Assembly: GCA_030549205.1 (NCBI GenBank)
Contig: JAUKTV010000002.1
Coordinates: 3,100,001 to 3,164,000 of the forward strand
From: Apiosordaria backusii
Lineage: Eukaryota; Ascomycota; Sordariomycetes; Sordariales; Lasiosphaeriaceae
Length of the DNA stretch: 64,000 nt
Direction: 5' to 3'
A program made the translations under genes and the position numbers. A model generated the notes under the pieces. It saw nothing but the letters and a program-made list of their open reading frames with translations, made no database searches and was not told where the DNA came from. Shown one piece after another: positions 12,993 to 24,959 of this stretch (the stretch's first letter is position 1; every line of letters starts with the position of its first letter).

Positions 12993-15306
12993 TTACAACA
13001 CAAGCGCCAAAACAACCGCACCCACCAACCCCCCGCTAACAACCATCCTCCCCGCTCCGCTCACCTCAACCGGAACCCGAGTAGGTCCCGCAAGCGCAGG
13101 GGTGGTCTCCTCAGTAATGGGCACCAACGGGAGCGTGATCTCAGGAGTGTAGGTGTACTCCGGCTTAGGAGGGGGCTTGGGCACAAAAGTACCGTTGTTG
13201 CCACCACCACCACCACCACCAATGGGGACACCACCGCCGGTGGGGACGGGGACGATAATAACTGGGGGCACGCTGGTCGTCGCCTCCTCCTCCTCGGGAA
13301 CGTCGCTGGGAACAGGAACAACCACGGTCCTGGTGGAGGTAGCGGTTAAGAGGGTGGTAAGGGTGGTGTCGACTTCAGGGACGCCGGTGGGGATGCTGCC
13401 GGTGGGGATGCCGGTGGGGATACCGCCGGGATTGCCGCCGGCGGGAATGGAGGGGTAGCGCTGGCGATGGGGCAGACGGTCGTGCCGACGGCAACGACGG
13501 AGGTAACAACGCGGCCGGGGCAGTTGGGGACCTCGGGAGGGCAGGAGGTGACGGTGACGATTTGAGTGGAGTAGACGGTGGAGGTGGTCCAGCCCTCGGG
13601 GAGGGTAGCGGTCTCGGTCGGCTCCGGGGTGGCGGTGATGGTGGGGGTGACGGGGCAGACGGTGGTGCCGATGGCGATGACGGAGGTGACGACGCGGCCG
13701 GGGCAGGAGGTTACGCTGGGGGCGCACGAGGTGACGGTGAAGGTTGAGGTGGCGAAGATGGTGGAGGTGGTGAACTCCTGGGCGGAGGTGGTCTCCTCGC
13801 TGGGGGCGCCGGTTTCGGTAGGTTCAGGGGTCTCGGTGGGCTCGACGGTCTCGGTAGGCTCGGCGGTTTCGGTAGCGGTAACGATCTCCGAGGTGGAGGT
13901 CTCGTCATCCTCGCAGGTGTCATCCTCATCGTCCGAATCGATGGCGCTGGAGGTGGTGGTAGTCTCTGGAGCCTCGGTGGTCAGGGTTGGTTCAGGGGCA
14001 TCAGTGATGGTAGCGGTCTCGGTGGCGGTGGTAGACTCCTCAACCTCAGTCTCGGAGGCAGTGGGCTCCTCGGAGGCAGTCTCGGTGGCGGTCTCAGTAG
14101 CGGTGGGCTCCTCAGTAGCAGTCTCGGAGGCAGTAGGCTCCTCAGAGGCGGTCTCAGTAACGGTAGGCTCGGTAGAGGTCACAGTCTCGCTGGTGCTGAC
14201 AGTGGTCGAGGTGGAAAGGCTGGTGCTGGAGACAGTGGTACTGGTAGAAGTAGCAGCATCCTCGAGCTGATAGACGTTGATGCCCTTGACCCTCCAGTAG
14301 ACATCCTCGAACTCACCGGCCTTCCACCGGACGTACTCGTGGCACTCCTGGAAACCAGTCTTGGCGGCGCAAGAGTTCTCACCACCACTGCCCCAGGTGT
14401 TACCAGCAGCATCACCGCAAAAGTTGATGTTCAGAACCATGCGCATATCCTTGAAAGCACGCGCGACGTCGCAGCTGTTGGGGGTCAGAGCAAAGCTCGG
14501 CTTGCCCCAGGTAGCGGGCTTGGGTGTGCCAGCGGAGACATCCTCGGGTTCACTGCCGCGCGCCCAGCTCCAGATCTTGAAGGTGGTTTCAGTCCACTCG
14601 GTAGCCCCTAAGATACATCAACCATTAGCACATTTGTAGAGTCAGGAGATGATGATGATGGATACTTACAGATACCACCCTTGTCGCTACCAAAGAGGCT
14701 GTTCTTCTCGTCAAGCGCACAACCAGCGTTGAGGGGCTGACCTTCGGCCTCGACGTGGCAGTCATCGTAGGCGACAGTACCGGAGCTGGCAGGGCCGTCG
14801 ATGATGCAGCTGCCGGCGGTAGTCTCGTTGGTATGACCGACGACCTTGTTCTGAGGGTTCAAGTTCCATCCCTCATAGATGTCGATTTCACCGTGATCAG
14901 GCCACTTCTCACCGGTGAGCCAGAAAGCGGGCCAGGCACCGCACACGGCTTTGGGCAAGTGAGAGAACTCGGCGATGAAAAGGCCTTTGCTGTATGAGTT
15001 CTTGCTCTCAATTCTAACACTCTCACGGCCAACAACGGCAATCTTGTCAGAGTCGACACCAATGTAGACGTCGTCGGTATTGACCTCATCGATGAGACCA
15101 AGTATGATAGCCTCGGCCTTGCTTTGATAGTGGACATGTCCCCTGTTGGGGTCCTGGTCGAATCCCTTGAACTCCTTGAACTCGAAGTTGTCGAAGAGGT
15201 TGGATGGTGTGTACTCCTCTGTGAGCACATAGTTTTTTTGAGTGGCAACGGCACTGGAGGCCAGAGCCAGGGCAACAGCGCCCAGCTTAGTGAAGGATGG
15301 AGCCAT
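12993..15306 (-). CDS. GH16 family wall glucanase/transglycosylase with Ser/Thr stalk and GPI tail, apparent frameshift near 13453
   Basis: Secreted glycoside hydrolase of family 16, expected to cleave or remodel beta-1,3(4)-glucan at the cell wall. Exon 1 is 15306-14670 and exon 2 is 14607-12993; the 62-nt intron has a GTAAGT donor and a GCTAAT branch. Residues 1-21 form a signal peptide (MAPSFTKLGAVALALASSAVA). WPAFWLTGEKWPDHGEIDIY carries the GH16 ExDxxE signature: E140 as nucleophile, D142, and E145 as acid/base. After about residue 300 come acidic Ser/Thr repeats (SEEPTASETA type). Two tandem copies of a Cys motif (VTSC-8-CPGRVVTSV-7-TTVCP type) follow, then a Gly/Pro linker and a hydrophobic end GGLVGAVVLALVL typical of a GPI anchor. 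Reading through to this tail needs one extra base at a C-run near 13453; otherwise the frame ends at 13346 without an anchor. With the shift corrected the protein is about 750 aa. Confidence 0.85.
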
Positions 15307-17478
15307 GGTGTTTCTCCTATGTGAAGCAAATAAAGAATGACAGTGGTTTAGTGATACTAGTAACGAATGTTGGACGTGCGATACGTCAGAGGACGAGCAA
15401 AGAATGCTCTAGTGTCGCTGAGAGGCAGCTTGGATAGCTTGGCTGGAGAGAAGCATCAGGCACAGGAAGGAGAGGTAAATGGTGTTCGAGGTGGCATCTC
15501 ATGGCTTATAGGGGGAAGGCTGCCCACCCCGTGTGCCAGGGAGGCACGGAGACTGCGAGGCTCAGCAGGCAAGGCATGGGGAACGGACTCCATCATCATG
15601 CACCCCCACCCACCCACATCACATCCACCAGGCGGCGTTGTCAACGGGTCCGCCCGTCGTTTGGGCACCGTTTACCAAGAGATTGTTATTCCCCTTTGGG
15701 ACCTGATAGCGGCAATGGGGGTTATGAGTTGAGAAGGGTTCCCCTGTGGACGTTGCGGTCTCGCCAACAACGGCGGCTCCAGTCTCTCGCTTCGGAGTTG
15801 CTGTGGTTGACTGGATATGGGATGAGCTCCCCTCTCTCATTGGCCAAACTACCAGTGTAAGCGTGAATACTCCTGCACCAAGACTCTTTGTTTGCTTCAC
15901 CTGCTGAAGAATCACGACCCATCATCCACCGATTCATCTGGGTGTCATCATGCACTCGGCCCCAACAGCAACAGACATTTTGTCAAACAGGCATGTTGTT
16001 GGCTCGGCCCTCGTATCGTGAACCCCTAATAATCATCCCATGGCCAGTGCTCAATGGGAGGGTGTCATTGGAGTGGTCCCAAGTCGGAATCCTTTCTCGA
16101 AAGCGCTCGAGGGTTACCGGGGAATCAAGCATGAGTGGAGCGGTAAGCCCTAGAGAACCCTGAAAAGACCCTCGTGGCGCAACCGAGGTTCCAAACTTGG
16201 AAACAAACTGTGGGTCTTCGATAGGGGGCCAAGGGGGCCAAGAATGCAGGAACATCGCGAGTGTGCGCGGCCCCTCCTCGCCAAACAGCAACCGTCAGGG
16301 GTAGAGAAAGGAAACAAATTCCACGACTGGTTGACATGAATTGTGAGCTTGTGCTGATTGTGCCCGAGATCCCGAGCCTCGTCTCGATCATCCGGTACGC
16401 ATAACTAGCCAAGCCACCTGTCAACGTTAATCCATCCCGCTCTCTCAATATCTGTTGGTCATCACCATCCCCCAACTGAGAACCATACAAGATACCGAGG
16501 ACCGCGCCTCGGAAATAAAAGCAGAGGCACAGAGCTCTCTCTCCCTTTCATCGGTCAGCTTAATAACCCCGGAATCCAGAACTTTTGACCTTGTCGAGAG
16601 TGGCACTTTCAACCCACTTTTGGAGATGATCGCTCCCAAGGAAAGACGTTGTCAAAAATGAGCTTGATATAAGACCCCAACCAGTCGGCTCCTGCATCCA
16701 ACGTTCTAGACTTTGCGGGTGTCGATCTCTGAACCCTTGAATCCAGACAGTCGGGAAAGTCTGGAGACGACAAAGGAAAAATCGAGTAACAAAATCGATG
16801 ATCCTTTTTCTTCTCCAGAAATATCGAAAATCCGAAATCGCTGGCGTTGTGTGACAAAATTGGAGTGGATGAAAAGTGGGCGCACTTCAGTTCCGTCTCT
16901 TCCGGACGGACTCGTCCATCACACAAGGAAAGACCAACCACTACCCAAAAGTGACCGAGATGTACTATGCAGGAACCGCGATGCTGCTCGCGCCCTTTAC
17001 TTTCTCACGTCACACTTGCACAAGTTCATTGCATACGCGTTTAATTACACCAGCTCACCTGCTGTCATCATCAGCATGCCGAGATGCCGTCCAATGCTTT
17101 GAAGCAGACCGCGTTTCCTCGTTCATCAAAAGCACAAGGTCCCAGCATCCAGCCTCATGCCCGACTTGATCAGCAACATGATGAAGAAACACCTCTACCG
17201 TGTTTCCCATCTCGAAGAATGAGTCCCAAATCGACTCACCCATCCGTCTTCATCCCATTTCCCGCATAGTACGACACGCAACCCTCCCTCACGGCTGTCC
17301 CTGAATTGCGGCACAACTCGTGCGGCCCACACCCAATAAGCTTCCCAGTCAGCATCACCTCCCGTCGGAAGGACCCCCATTTTTCCCCGTCTCACTTCTC
17401 ACTGCAACTCTCCTTCCAAACAGGCACATCCAATCACATCTTCAACTTCTTCACATTCAAGCGGGTATCATCAAATCA
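15307..17478. other. Intergenic region upstream of the GH16 gene
   Basis: 2.2 kb without a supportable gene. The proximal 400 bp is presumably the GH16 promoter. Short overlapping frames in several phases show no domain or convincing splice pattern. Confidence 0.5.
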
Positions 17479-18740
17479 TCAGTAAATAACAAACTCGCTC
17501 CTCTTCAACCTCCTCTTCTCAGCCTTCGCCCTCTGCTGCTTTCTCCTAAAGAACCACCCAACAACCACCAACCCAACCAAACTCGGGACACCAATCGCCA
17601 CTCCCACCCCAATAGCCACTGGCTTGCTGACGCCGCCACCACCGCCCGACGGCTCCTTGTCACCTTGAGACACGCCTCCAGGCTGCTGTTCACATATATC
17701 TCAGCCTCAGCATTCTCTGCATATATTGGTAGAATGTAAATAACGTACCAGAGATGAACTCTCACTCGGCCTCGGAGCAGGCGCGACATACTCCCCAACA
17801 CTAAAGAAAGGCGACCTCGCCAACACGGGCGCCTCGCCATCCGTCCACGTCGACGGCTTCAGCTCGAGCTGATACAGCCCCGTCTTGATCCAGCGGAGGG
17901 GATACGGCATGTTGGTCCATACATATGAACTGCCTGTGGCAGCGGCTAAAGTTGTGAGATGAGATGTCAGCCTCAGTTCATCGCGCAAAGTTTCCCCAGA
18001 AGTCCTTCTCCAGTACGCCATATCTCCCGTTTCTTCAAGTTCGCTCCCTGCCCGTTTAACCACTGCTCTTTCCCTCACCATTTCCCATGCCCGCCAGTGG
18101 CTAAATAATGGCATGCCATACAAAGCACACCTCATCACGGCCTGGCCAGAATGGTGTCGAAGAAGTTATAGTTCCCTTCTTCCTACCACCCCATCTCTCC
18201 CGTATGAAACCCATTTCATGAATGATGGGCAAATGCACACATCACTCAAAACCACAAAATAGCAAGGCCACACAAACCATCCATCTGACCAGATCCTTCC
18301 CCCATCACGCCCCTTTCATACCATCGCACCATAATGAGAAGGCAAAAATAAAAAAATAAACGAAGAAGTGAAAGAACAAAATGTCAAAACTCACCAGTAA
18401 CATTAACCCTATAAACCGTAACCCTCCCCCCTTCCTCCCCCTCTCCTTTATCAATAACCTGCGCGGTGATACTCAAAGGGAAAAACTCCGGCTTCACCCC
18501 CTCCCACGTCAGCCCCACGCTCCCTCCGTTCCCAAACCCGTCAAACGAGTTTGTAAACTCTGCTGCTAGGGCCTGGGCCGCTTCTACCCTTGCTATGAGT
18601 GACGACAGTAGGAGGATGTAGAAGACTGCTGTTGCGACGAAGAGACCCCGGTTTAGGACGATTCGGCCGAGTTTGCGACGGAGGGGGAGGAGGAGGGTTG
18701 ATGATGATGGTGGTAGTAATGGTGTTGTTGGTGGCAACAT
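17479..18740 (-). CDS. Kre9/Knh1-like domain single-pass membrane protein, 249 aa
   Basis: Predicted secretory-pathway surface protein with an Ig-like Kre9/Knh1 fold found in fungal wall-related proteins. Three exons: 18740-18395, 17945-17749 and 17685-17479. Exon phases give exactly 250 codons including stop. The N-terminus has a hydrophobic signal or anchor segment (GLFVATAVFYILLLSSLI) ending with a plausible cleavage at VEA/AQ. The domain spans about residues 60-175: SVGLTWEGVKPEFFPLSITA, VTVYRVNVT, SSYVWTNMPYPLRWIKTGLY and SPFFSVGEYV follow the usual strand order. A Pro/Ser/Gly linker leads to one membrane helix (VAIGVGVAIGVPSLVGLVVV) and a short basic cytosolic tail (RRKQQRAKAEKRRLKR). 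The 448-nt first intron is unusually long. ATG at 18740 is preferred over longer frames because the signal segment then sits near the N-terminus. Confidence 0.75.
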
Positions 18741-20315
18741 CTTGTCTGTGGATGTTTGATGTTGATGCTGATGGGGGTGATGTCGTCGGGATCTAATAGA
18801 ACGCGTCGCCGATGATGCGCCCCCTATGCTGGCTTCCTCGCTTCCTACCACTGGTCTTTGAGAAAAGCCCAAGTCCGCGTTTTTTTTTTTTGCGATTCTC
18901 AGGGTGGGCCTGTTGCGAGTCGCAAGTTCGACTGTGGTGTCGTCTCGTTGTTGATGAGAATGAGTCCGTTTGTGAGTGATGATGTCGTCTGCTGAGTTCG
19001 GATGCCCGTATCGACCTTCGCGTTTCACTGCCTTCTCTTCCGGCGCTGTCTAACCTCTCTTCGGCTCGGCCCTGCTGTCCGTCCTGCACAATGCTGATTC
19101 TGCCCCCTTCTTCAAATACTCCTTGTAGGGCGTATGAGAGGTTAAACCCCTCCGCACTCGTCTATTTTGATGAGTAATGAGATGTCGCGTGCAATATTCC
19201 TTCGTTCTCTTGGTCGTTTCCAACCCAAACTTCCAATATCGTGATATCGGCTCTTCTCACCAACCACAGAAATAACAGCCAAAAGTTTGCAAAACTGTTT
19301 AGAATTAAACTAAGAAACAAAAATCAGAAAGAAAAAGACAAGAGGAACACTTGGAATGTTTCCCCATCAGCTGGTTAATCTCCGCTTCAGCCAGCCCAAA
19401 AAAACCCCGAACCAAGACATTTCCATCTGGTAGTAAACTACAAAGGAGGAATACTCCGGGACCGAACAAATTGATCCAAGATAACACCCGTCCAAAGGGA
19501 TTCGCTCTACATATTAAAAAGGCCCGTCTGCAAAGTGACCTGGATATTAGGGTAAATTGGGGGGAAACATTCACCTTCAAAGAGAAGGAGGGGAAACCAC
19601 CGCCCCAAGAAACACCATGTCGCAAGTCGCAACCAAGAAAAACCGTTGTGCCGGCCGCCGTTTTTACCCAGCCGCAAGCCACCCAAAAATCGGGTAGGTC
19701 GCCTGCCCAATCTGGGCTTTATTTTCTTGGAACCACCCCATCGATGCGCCATTCTCGTTGAAGATCGCAACGGCCGAGCCGGGGGTGCCATCAACACTAG
19801 TTCTTCGGTACCGGAAGACGAAAAAGTCCCCCTATCCAGAAACCTAGATGGAGGAAGCCCGCCGGCCGTTCGGAGGCGCTGGTTAGCGTCACCGTCTCCC
19901 GGAATGCGGAGAACCCTGGACGGCGGCGATCGAGCTGGTATTGATCCCTGGTCTCGGGTCGTGTCGCAAGGCAAGCTACCACCAACTGAGCCACTGAGAC
20001 TAAGAATACTAGTTTTGCTCGCCCTTGAGGCCGATGTCCCGCCTGTACAGTGGATTCTAAACGCTGAGCAGATCTTCCCACGGTGGCCATCGCCCAAGCC
20101 TGAAAAAGTAGATTTACAACACCTTAGCATTACCGGAGGTATCTTATCGCTTCCTCCGCCCTACCACCGAGCTAATCAAGCGATGGAGGGCTCGTCCCAG
20201 AGCGTAGGGTCGCGGGAACGTATTGAAAAGCGAAGATCTAAGACTTGGAGTCTGGGTCAGGGACTCCAGAGTGGTGACAGCCTGCCGGATTCCCATGCCA
20301 GAACTTTCCAAGCCC
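18741..20315. other. Intergenic region between the Kre9-like gene and GlnRS
   Basis: 1.6 kb. A poly-A/T run occurs near 18880-18890. At 19982-20000 the minus strand contains a tRNA A-box-like stretch (TGGCTCAGTTGG), but no complete tRNA can be folded from it. Frames of 90-240 codons at 19507-20362 overlap on both strands and match nothing I recognise. Confidence 0.45.
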
Positions 20316-22707
20316 CTAACTGTTCTTGCTTGAGTCCTCCTTCAAAGGCACGATGCGGTTGAGCACAATCTTATTGTCCGTGCTGTCCGAGTCAAGGGCC
20401 TACCAAAAACATGACAAGGATTAGGGCAAACGATAAAAATAGCACAGGACGAGACGCAACCACTCACAAAGTAGCCAACGCGCATAGCCTGGAACCGGAC
20501 ACTCTCGGGTCCAAACTCGCCGTTCTTCTCGCCCTCCGCCTCGGGCCAGGGCGCACGCTGTCGCACCTCGTAGAAGCCGGTTTCGATCATGGCGTTCGGC
20601 CAGATAGTCTCGCTATCAGCGCGGATGTCGTTCATGAATCCACCGAGGACTGTCGCGGGCTGGTCCGACTCAAATAGCGCTGTGTGAATGCGCACCTCGG
20701 CCGCGGGCGAGCCCTCGGGCACCCACTGGATGTACGTCTTGGGTTTCCCCCCTTCCTTGTCGAAGATAGCCTTGATCTCTTTGACGAACCCCGTAGCCTC
20801 GTCTTTAGTAAAAGACACAGCCTTAATAGGGTACGGCATCTGCAGGAGACCTACCGTCTTGCCTGGGGCAAGGCGGAAGTAGTCCTTACTGTCGACCTCC
20901 CGGAAGTCGGATCGTTCGATATAGACCCTCCTCGTCAGCTTGATCTTGTGAGAGCCCATCTTGGGGTCCTTGGGCGAAAAAGGAACATCAAGGTCCTGCT
21001 CCTGGGCATCCTCAATGACTACCGGGACAGGATCGAGCACCAGCATGAGACGGGGAACCGTCTTTTCGAGGTATCGTCGAACCGACTGCTCAAAACGCTT
21101 TATCTCAATAAAGCTGTTGGATGTGGTGACGCCGAGTTCATAGACGAAAGACAGAACGGCTCCCGGGGGTATGCCTCGTCGACGGATCGCGTTGACGGTA
21201 TAGAGGCGAGGGTCATCCCAGCCGCGGACCACCCCGCTTTCTATCAAACCCCGTATGTCTCTCTTGCTCATGATCGTGCCTTTGAGGTTCAGGCGCCCAT
21301 ACTCGCGCTGCATTGGCTGGAACTCTACGAGGATCCTATTCAAGTATTAGATAGAGCTCATGGTAAAGCTAGACGGCACGTGGTAAAAGAGGAGAGAAAG
21401 ATATTGCTAAAATCGGTAAAATTTTAGGGAAAAAAAAAAGAAAAAATAAAGCAAAAAGGGAGAAACAGAGACAAAGAGAAGGAGAAAAGAGGGAAATAAA
21501 TACATACTGGTTTAGCCACTCGTAGCTCTCCCTCGACATGAAAAACTCGGTGGTACACAAGCTGTGCGTAATGCCTTCAAAGCTATCGCACAAGCAGTGG
21601 GCGAAATCGTACGTCGGGTAAATCCGCCACTTCGTTCCTGTTCGATAGTGCGGTTCCTGATTCTTGGGAATTCGGTAAGCAGCAATATCCCACATCTGGG
21701 GGTTAGGGTTTTCAATATTCTGGTTCATGCGTAGCCAGGCCGTTTGGGGCGCATACTCGCCGTCCCTCATACCGCGGAACTTGACGAGGTTGGTCTCAAC
21801 GTCCTGCTCGGCATGCTTGCATCGATACCTCGGAGTGGAGCCGTCTTCGCCGCCGCGCTGCAGCTTGGTCTCGGTCTCGTTGCAATGGCACACGCAGGCT
21901 TTCTCCTTCTTGATTAGCTCCTCGGCGAGGTCATACAGACGCTGGAAACTGTCCGACGCGTAGGTGATCTCAGACGGGGTGAATCCCAGCCATCGTATTG
22001 TCTCCTTGATGGCTACGAAATACTCCTCCTTCTCAGCGTCCGGGTTCGTGTCATCGAATCTAATGCGCCCGCGTGTAAATAAGCAATCATACAGTTGATA
22101 CAGACTTCGAGAGATGGTTTACCGGAGAATCTGTGAGAGAATTAGCCAACTGGTTTACTCAAAAAGAACCCGAGGGTTCGAGCTCACCGTCTTGCCACCA
22201 TGGTATCTCGCAAATCCAAAGTTGACTGCAATTGCTTTGCAATGCCCGAGCTAATCCTCTATGTTAGCGTGCCTTTCTCTTCTTTCCTTCTTTCCTTCGC
22301 TTCTATCCTCTCTCTTTCAGTCTCTCCACCACACTCTCCCTTTTCCCTTTCCTCGTACGCAAAATTTAGCTAAAGAGAAAAAAGGGGAAGCTTACGTGTA
22401 AATAGCCGTTCGGCTCCGGTGGGAATCTTGTTACAACGTCTTTTGACGGGCGTAGCTTGTAGACCTCAGCGAGGAAGCCCTGTTCGAACATGGTATTTTG
22501 GTTGACGGTGGGCTCTTCAGGGGAAGCCTTGGGCTCCTGACTTCCGGGTGGCTTCTGCACCGCTATCGACGTGCCATTGCGAGAAGCGGTGGCGGCCTTC
22601 TTGGCCCGCTTCTGCATGCGCTTCTTGAGCTCGTTCTTTGCGACCATTTCTCCAGTCTCCTCGTCAAGCTGCAGCTTGGCGGTCTGTCCTGCGATAGCGT
22701 CCGCCAT
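20316..22707 (-). CDS. gln4: Glutaminyl-tRNA synthetase, cytosolic, 628 aa, with an 8-nt microexon
   Basis: Class I aminoacyl-tRNA synthetase charging tRNA-Gln. Six exons: 22707-22396, 22250-22188, 22130-22123 (only 8 nt), 22059-21508, 21335-20468 and 20399-20316. All phases agree and give 629 codons with stop. PPEPNGYLH joins LGHCKAIAVNFGFARYHGGK, containing the HIGH-type motif as HLGHC at about residue 104-108. FDDTNPDAEKEEY follows after the microexon. IYPTYDFAHCLCDSFEGITH belongs to the catalytic fold. REYGRLNLKGTIMSKR is the GlnRS-type KMSKS loop, with MSKR at residues 334-337. The two beta-barrel anticodon-binding domains follow, ending NRIVPLKED. The N-terminal extension is about 90 residues, shorter than the long one in budding yeast, and Lys/Ala-rich like appended tRNA-binding tails. 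ATG at 22707 is the only in-frame start before the conserved core that fits. Confidence 0.95.
22123..22130 (-). other. gln4: 8-nt microexon of the GlnRS gene
   Basis: ATTCTCCG lies between a CACAG acceptor and a GTAAAC donor. It supplies I-L plus two bases of Arg, joining GGKT to RFDDTNP, the catalytic-fold sequence shared by GlnRS enzymes. The flanking introns are 57 and 63 nt. Skipping it would shift the frame. Confidence 0.88.
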
Positions 22708-24959
22708 TATATTGGGTATTAGATCGCAGCTGGGTTAGGTGGTTCGAGCTGTGTTTGTGAATGCTGGTAAGAATTCACTGGGCGCATCAAGTTTTTGGGA
22801 GAATCAGATCGCAGCACCATGCTCCGGGATTCTGGCTCCAAGACTAGGTATAGTGTGCAACCGTGAATCCGGGTGCCCCTTTGGAGTTCCTAAGCTGTTG
22901 AAGTGACTTTGGCAGGTACTTGGTGGCCCGAGCTCTGGGTACCTCTGGAGGGTGGTTGAGGGTGCCGAAAAGAGCGGGTTGGGGCTAGCCAGAATTGGCA
23001 CCCAGGACGGCAAAACATGACTTTGAAGTGTAATTAATATCCATGACAAATGCAAAGTGCTATTTCTGCACTGTCCCTCCGCCTTTTTGCCCTGCCGCTG
23101 CCGTATATCATATCAGAGGCTCGTTGCTGATCAGCACTTGTCTGGCTTGGACGGCCTGGATGCTGACACGCAGGAAGCCAGAGCAACGCCATCGTCATCC
23201 ACCACCCAGTCGAGTGCACCCACCCCCACATACCGCTGATGCCGAGACTGTCTTCTTCCCTACAGTCCAGCCCTAAGGCCATGACTATCCTGCTTCTGTC
23301 GACCTAGCCGCATGTCCAAGGTTGCACAAACGGTTCTTTGGTGGTCTGTTGCTGCAGGCCGAGCACTCACGGGATACAGTCGAATGTCAGTGAGGAGACC
23401 GTCAGAGGCTGATTCAGCAACCAGTCGAGCCATTTAACGAGTTAGACAACGCATCTTGTCGGGGGCCAAAGAGTACGGCATGGAGGCTGAGGGTATACTG
23501 CCTGCCTACTTAAAGGGAGGGTGAGCCCCGCTCGAAGTTGACCATCTCCCATCATCAACCTCATTATCTTGCTTGAACCGAAAACGCGACAATAAAACTT
23601 CACATCATGCTTGCCTCATCACCTATTCGTTCAACGAGTCGCGTTCCCTCCGGCAGGTGGTATGGAAAGAGGGGGGCCGAATTCACCCAGACTCGCAGAG
23701 ACCTCTCCCACAACAAGCCCAACTCCACCAGCGAGCCCCCTTTTACCACCACCAGTTCATCTTCCTCGAGAACAACACCTTCAACTCAGGGTTCGAGTGC
23801 CTAAAGAGCCGGTGTTCCAACCCCTAGAGCGCGTTCGTCCGGGGAAGGTGCTTATCCATTTGAGTGGTGGGGGTGGTGGTGGTGGATGGAGTGTGTCGGT
23901 CGTTCTAGAAAAATGAGGACCGAATTCTATCATAGGAACACGGTATTCACACGCATGGCGCTATCTTACCAATTTTGGGCTGCTATACCAAACTATCAGC
24001 AGAAAATATCGAGTTTATGGTCATGATATCGAGCGGAGATCTGGCTGTATCGGTCTGAAATCGACTTATATAGGCGTGAAACAATGCCGCACCGCCTGTT
24101 CCCTATCAGAGGATTGTCCTTTGGTTCTTTGAGGAGGAGAGGACCAACAACACGAGAAAAAATATGAGGCACGACGACTCACATGTGCGAGGAAGTAATC
24201 AAAGCAACATACCTCTTGAAATTAAAGGGCGAGTAGAGAATCAAAGATGGAATGATCAGGTTTCTTGCCATTGGGCTGTCAGTGTATGGTGGTTGCGGTT
24301 CATCATGTCAAATTATAGTTAGTCTTTTGTCGATCAACAGAGGAGGAAATGAGTATACTTACCAAACATAATGATACTTTTCATCCACAAAATACTCAGT
24401 ACTAATAGAAGATTTGTACAATGGCGCCAGTAAGCAGGTAAGCGAGTGACTAGAACCCAAATTGACCTAAACCAAACGCAAACTGTACTGCAGCATAAGC
24501 ACGGGAATGCAGCTACTAGTTCTCACCATGCAAATTAGGACCATTAGCCACTTCCACTAGGAATATCTGCTGTGGCTTACTCATACTGTTTCACCATAAC
24601 ACCCTGCAATATATTGCACCAGCCATTGACCGGCCACAAAATGTGCTGCGTTGTGTATGGAGCTGGTCTTGGACCCCAAAGGCTCGACCGTGCCCTTTGC
24701 GAACACAGGCTCCCGCTTTATCTACAGAGATGTTAGCCCATTGTCTGTTTGTGTGAAAGTAAGGTAGCCTGCCGGACGCGAGAAAAAGGGGGCGCTACGC
24801 TTACAAAGTGTTTGTTGACTCCAACCACGACCCAACGATGACCAAAGCTGGGTGGTCAAACCCGGCGGTCTTCCTCTATCCGGGTCTTCGTGCTAGTTTT
24901 AGGCCTCTCTGACATATATAGAGGGAAGCATGGTTGTGCCACATTTGTTGCGGTTCATG
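22708..24959. other. Intergenic region upstream of GlnRS
   Basis: 2.25 kb; the first few hundred bases should be the GlnRS promoter. A possible small plus-strand frame (23607-23804) is listed separately. The rest (about 23900-24950) is AT-richer than the genes and has no recognisable coding pattern. Confidence 0.45.
23607..23804 (+). CDS. Possible small Ser/Thr-rich protein, 65 aa
   Basis: Begins MLASSPIRSTSRVPSGRWYG and ends in a Ser/Thr-rich tail. It is preceded by a leader that looks like a fungal 5' UTR (ATCATCAACCTC, then AACTTCACATC before the ATG). The other two plus frames are also open for about 230 nt here, which weakens the case. No family is recognised, and it may be noncoding. 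Confidence 0.2.
   Translation: MLASSPIRSTSRVPSGRWYGKRGAEFTQTRRDLSHNKPNSTSEPPFTTTSSSSSRTTPSTQGSSA

Noticed and set aside
13578..14270. Plus-strand Val/Ser-rich frame opposite the GH16 stalk
   Set aside because: Shadow of the Ser/Thr repeat codons of the minus-strand gene.
19970..20050. tRNA-like A-box (TGGCTCAGTTGG) on the minus strand
   Set aside because: A matching acceptor stem, anticodon arm and B-box could not be found; only the A-box region resembles a tRNA.
20684..21427. Plus-strand frame of 247 codons opposite GlnRS
   Set aside because: It lies wholly within the conserved GlnRS coding exon on the other strand.
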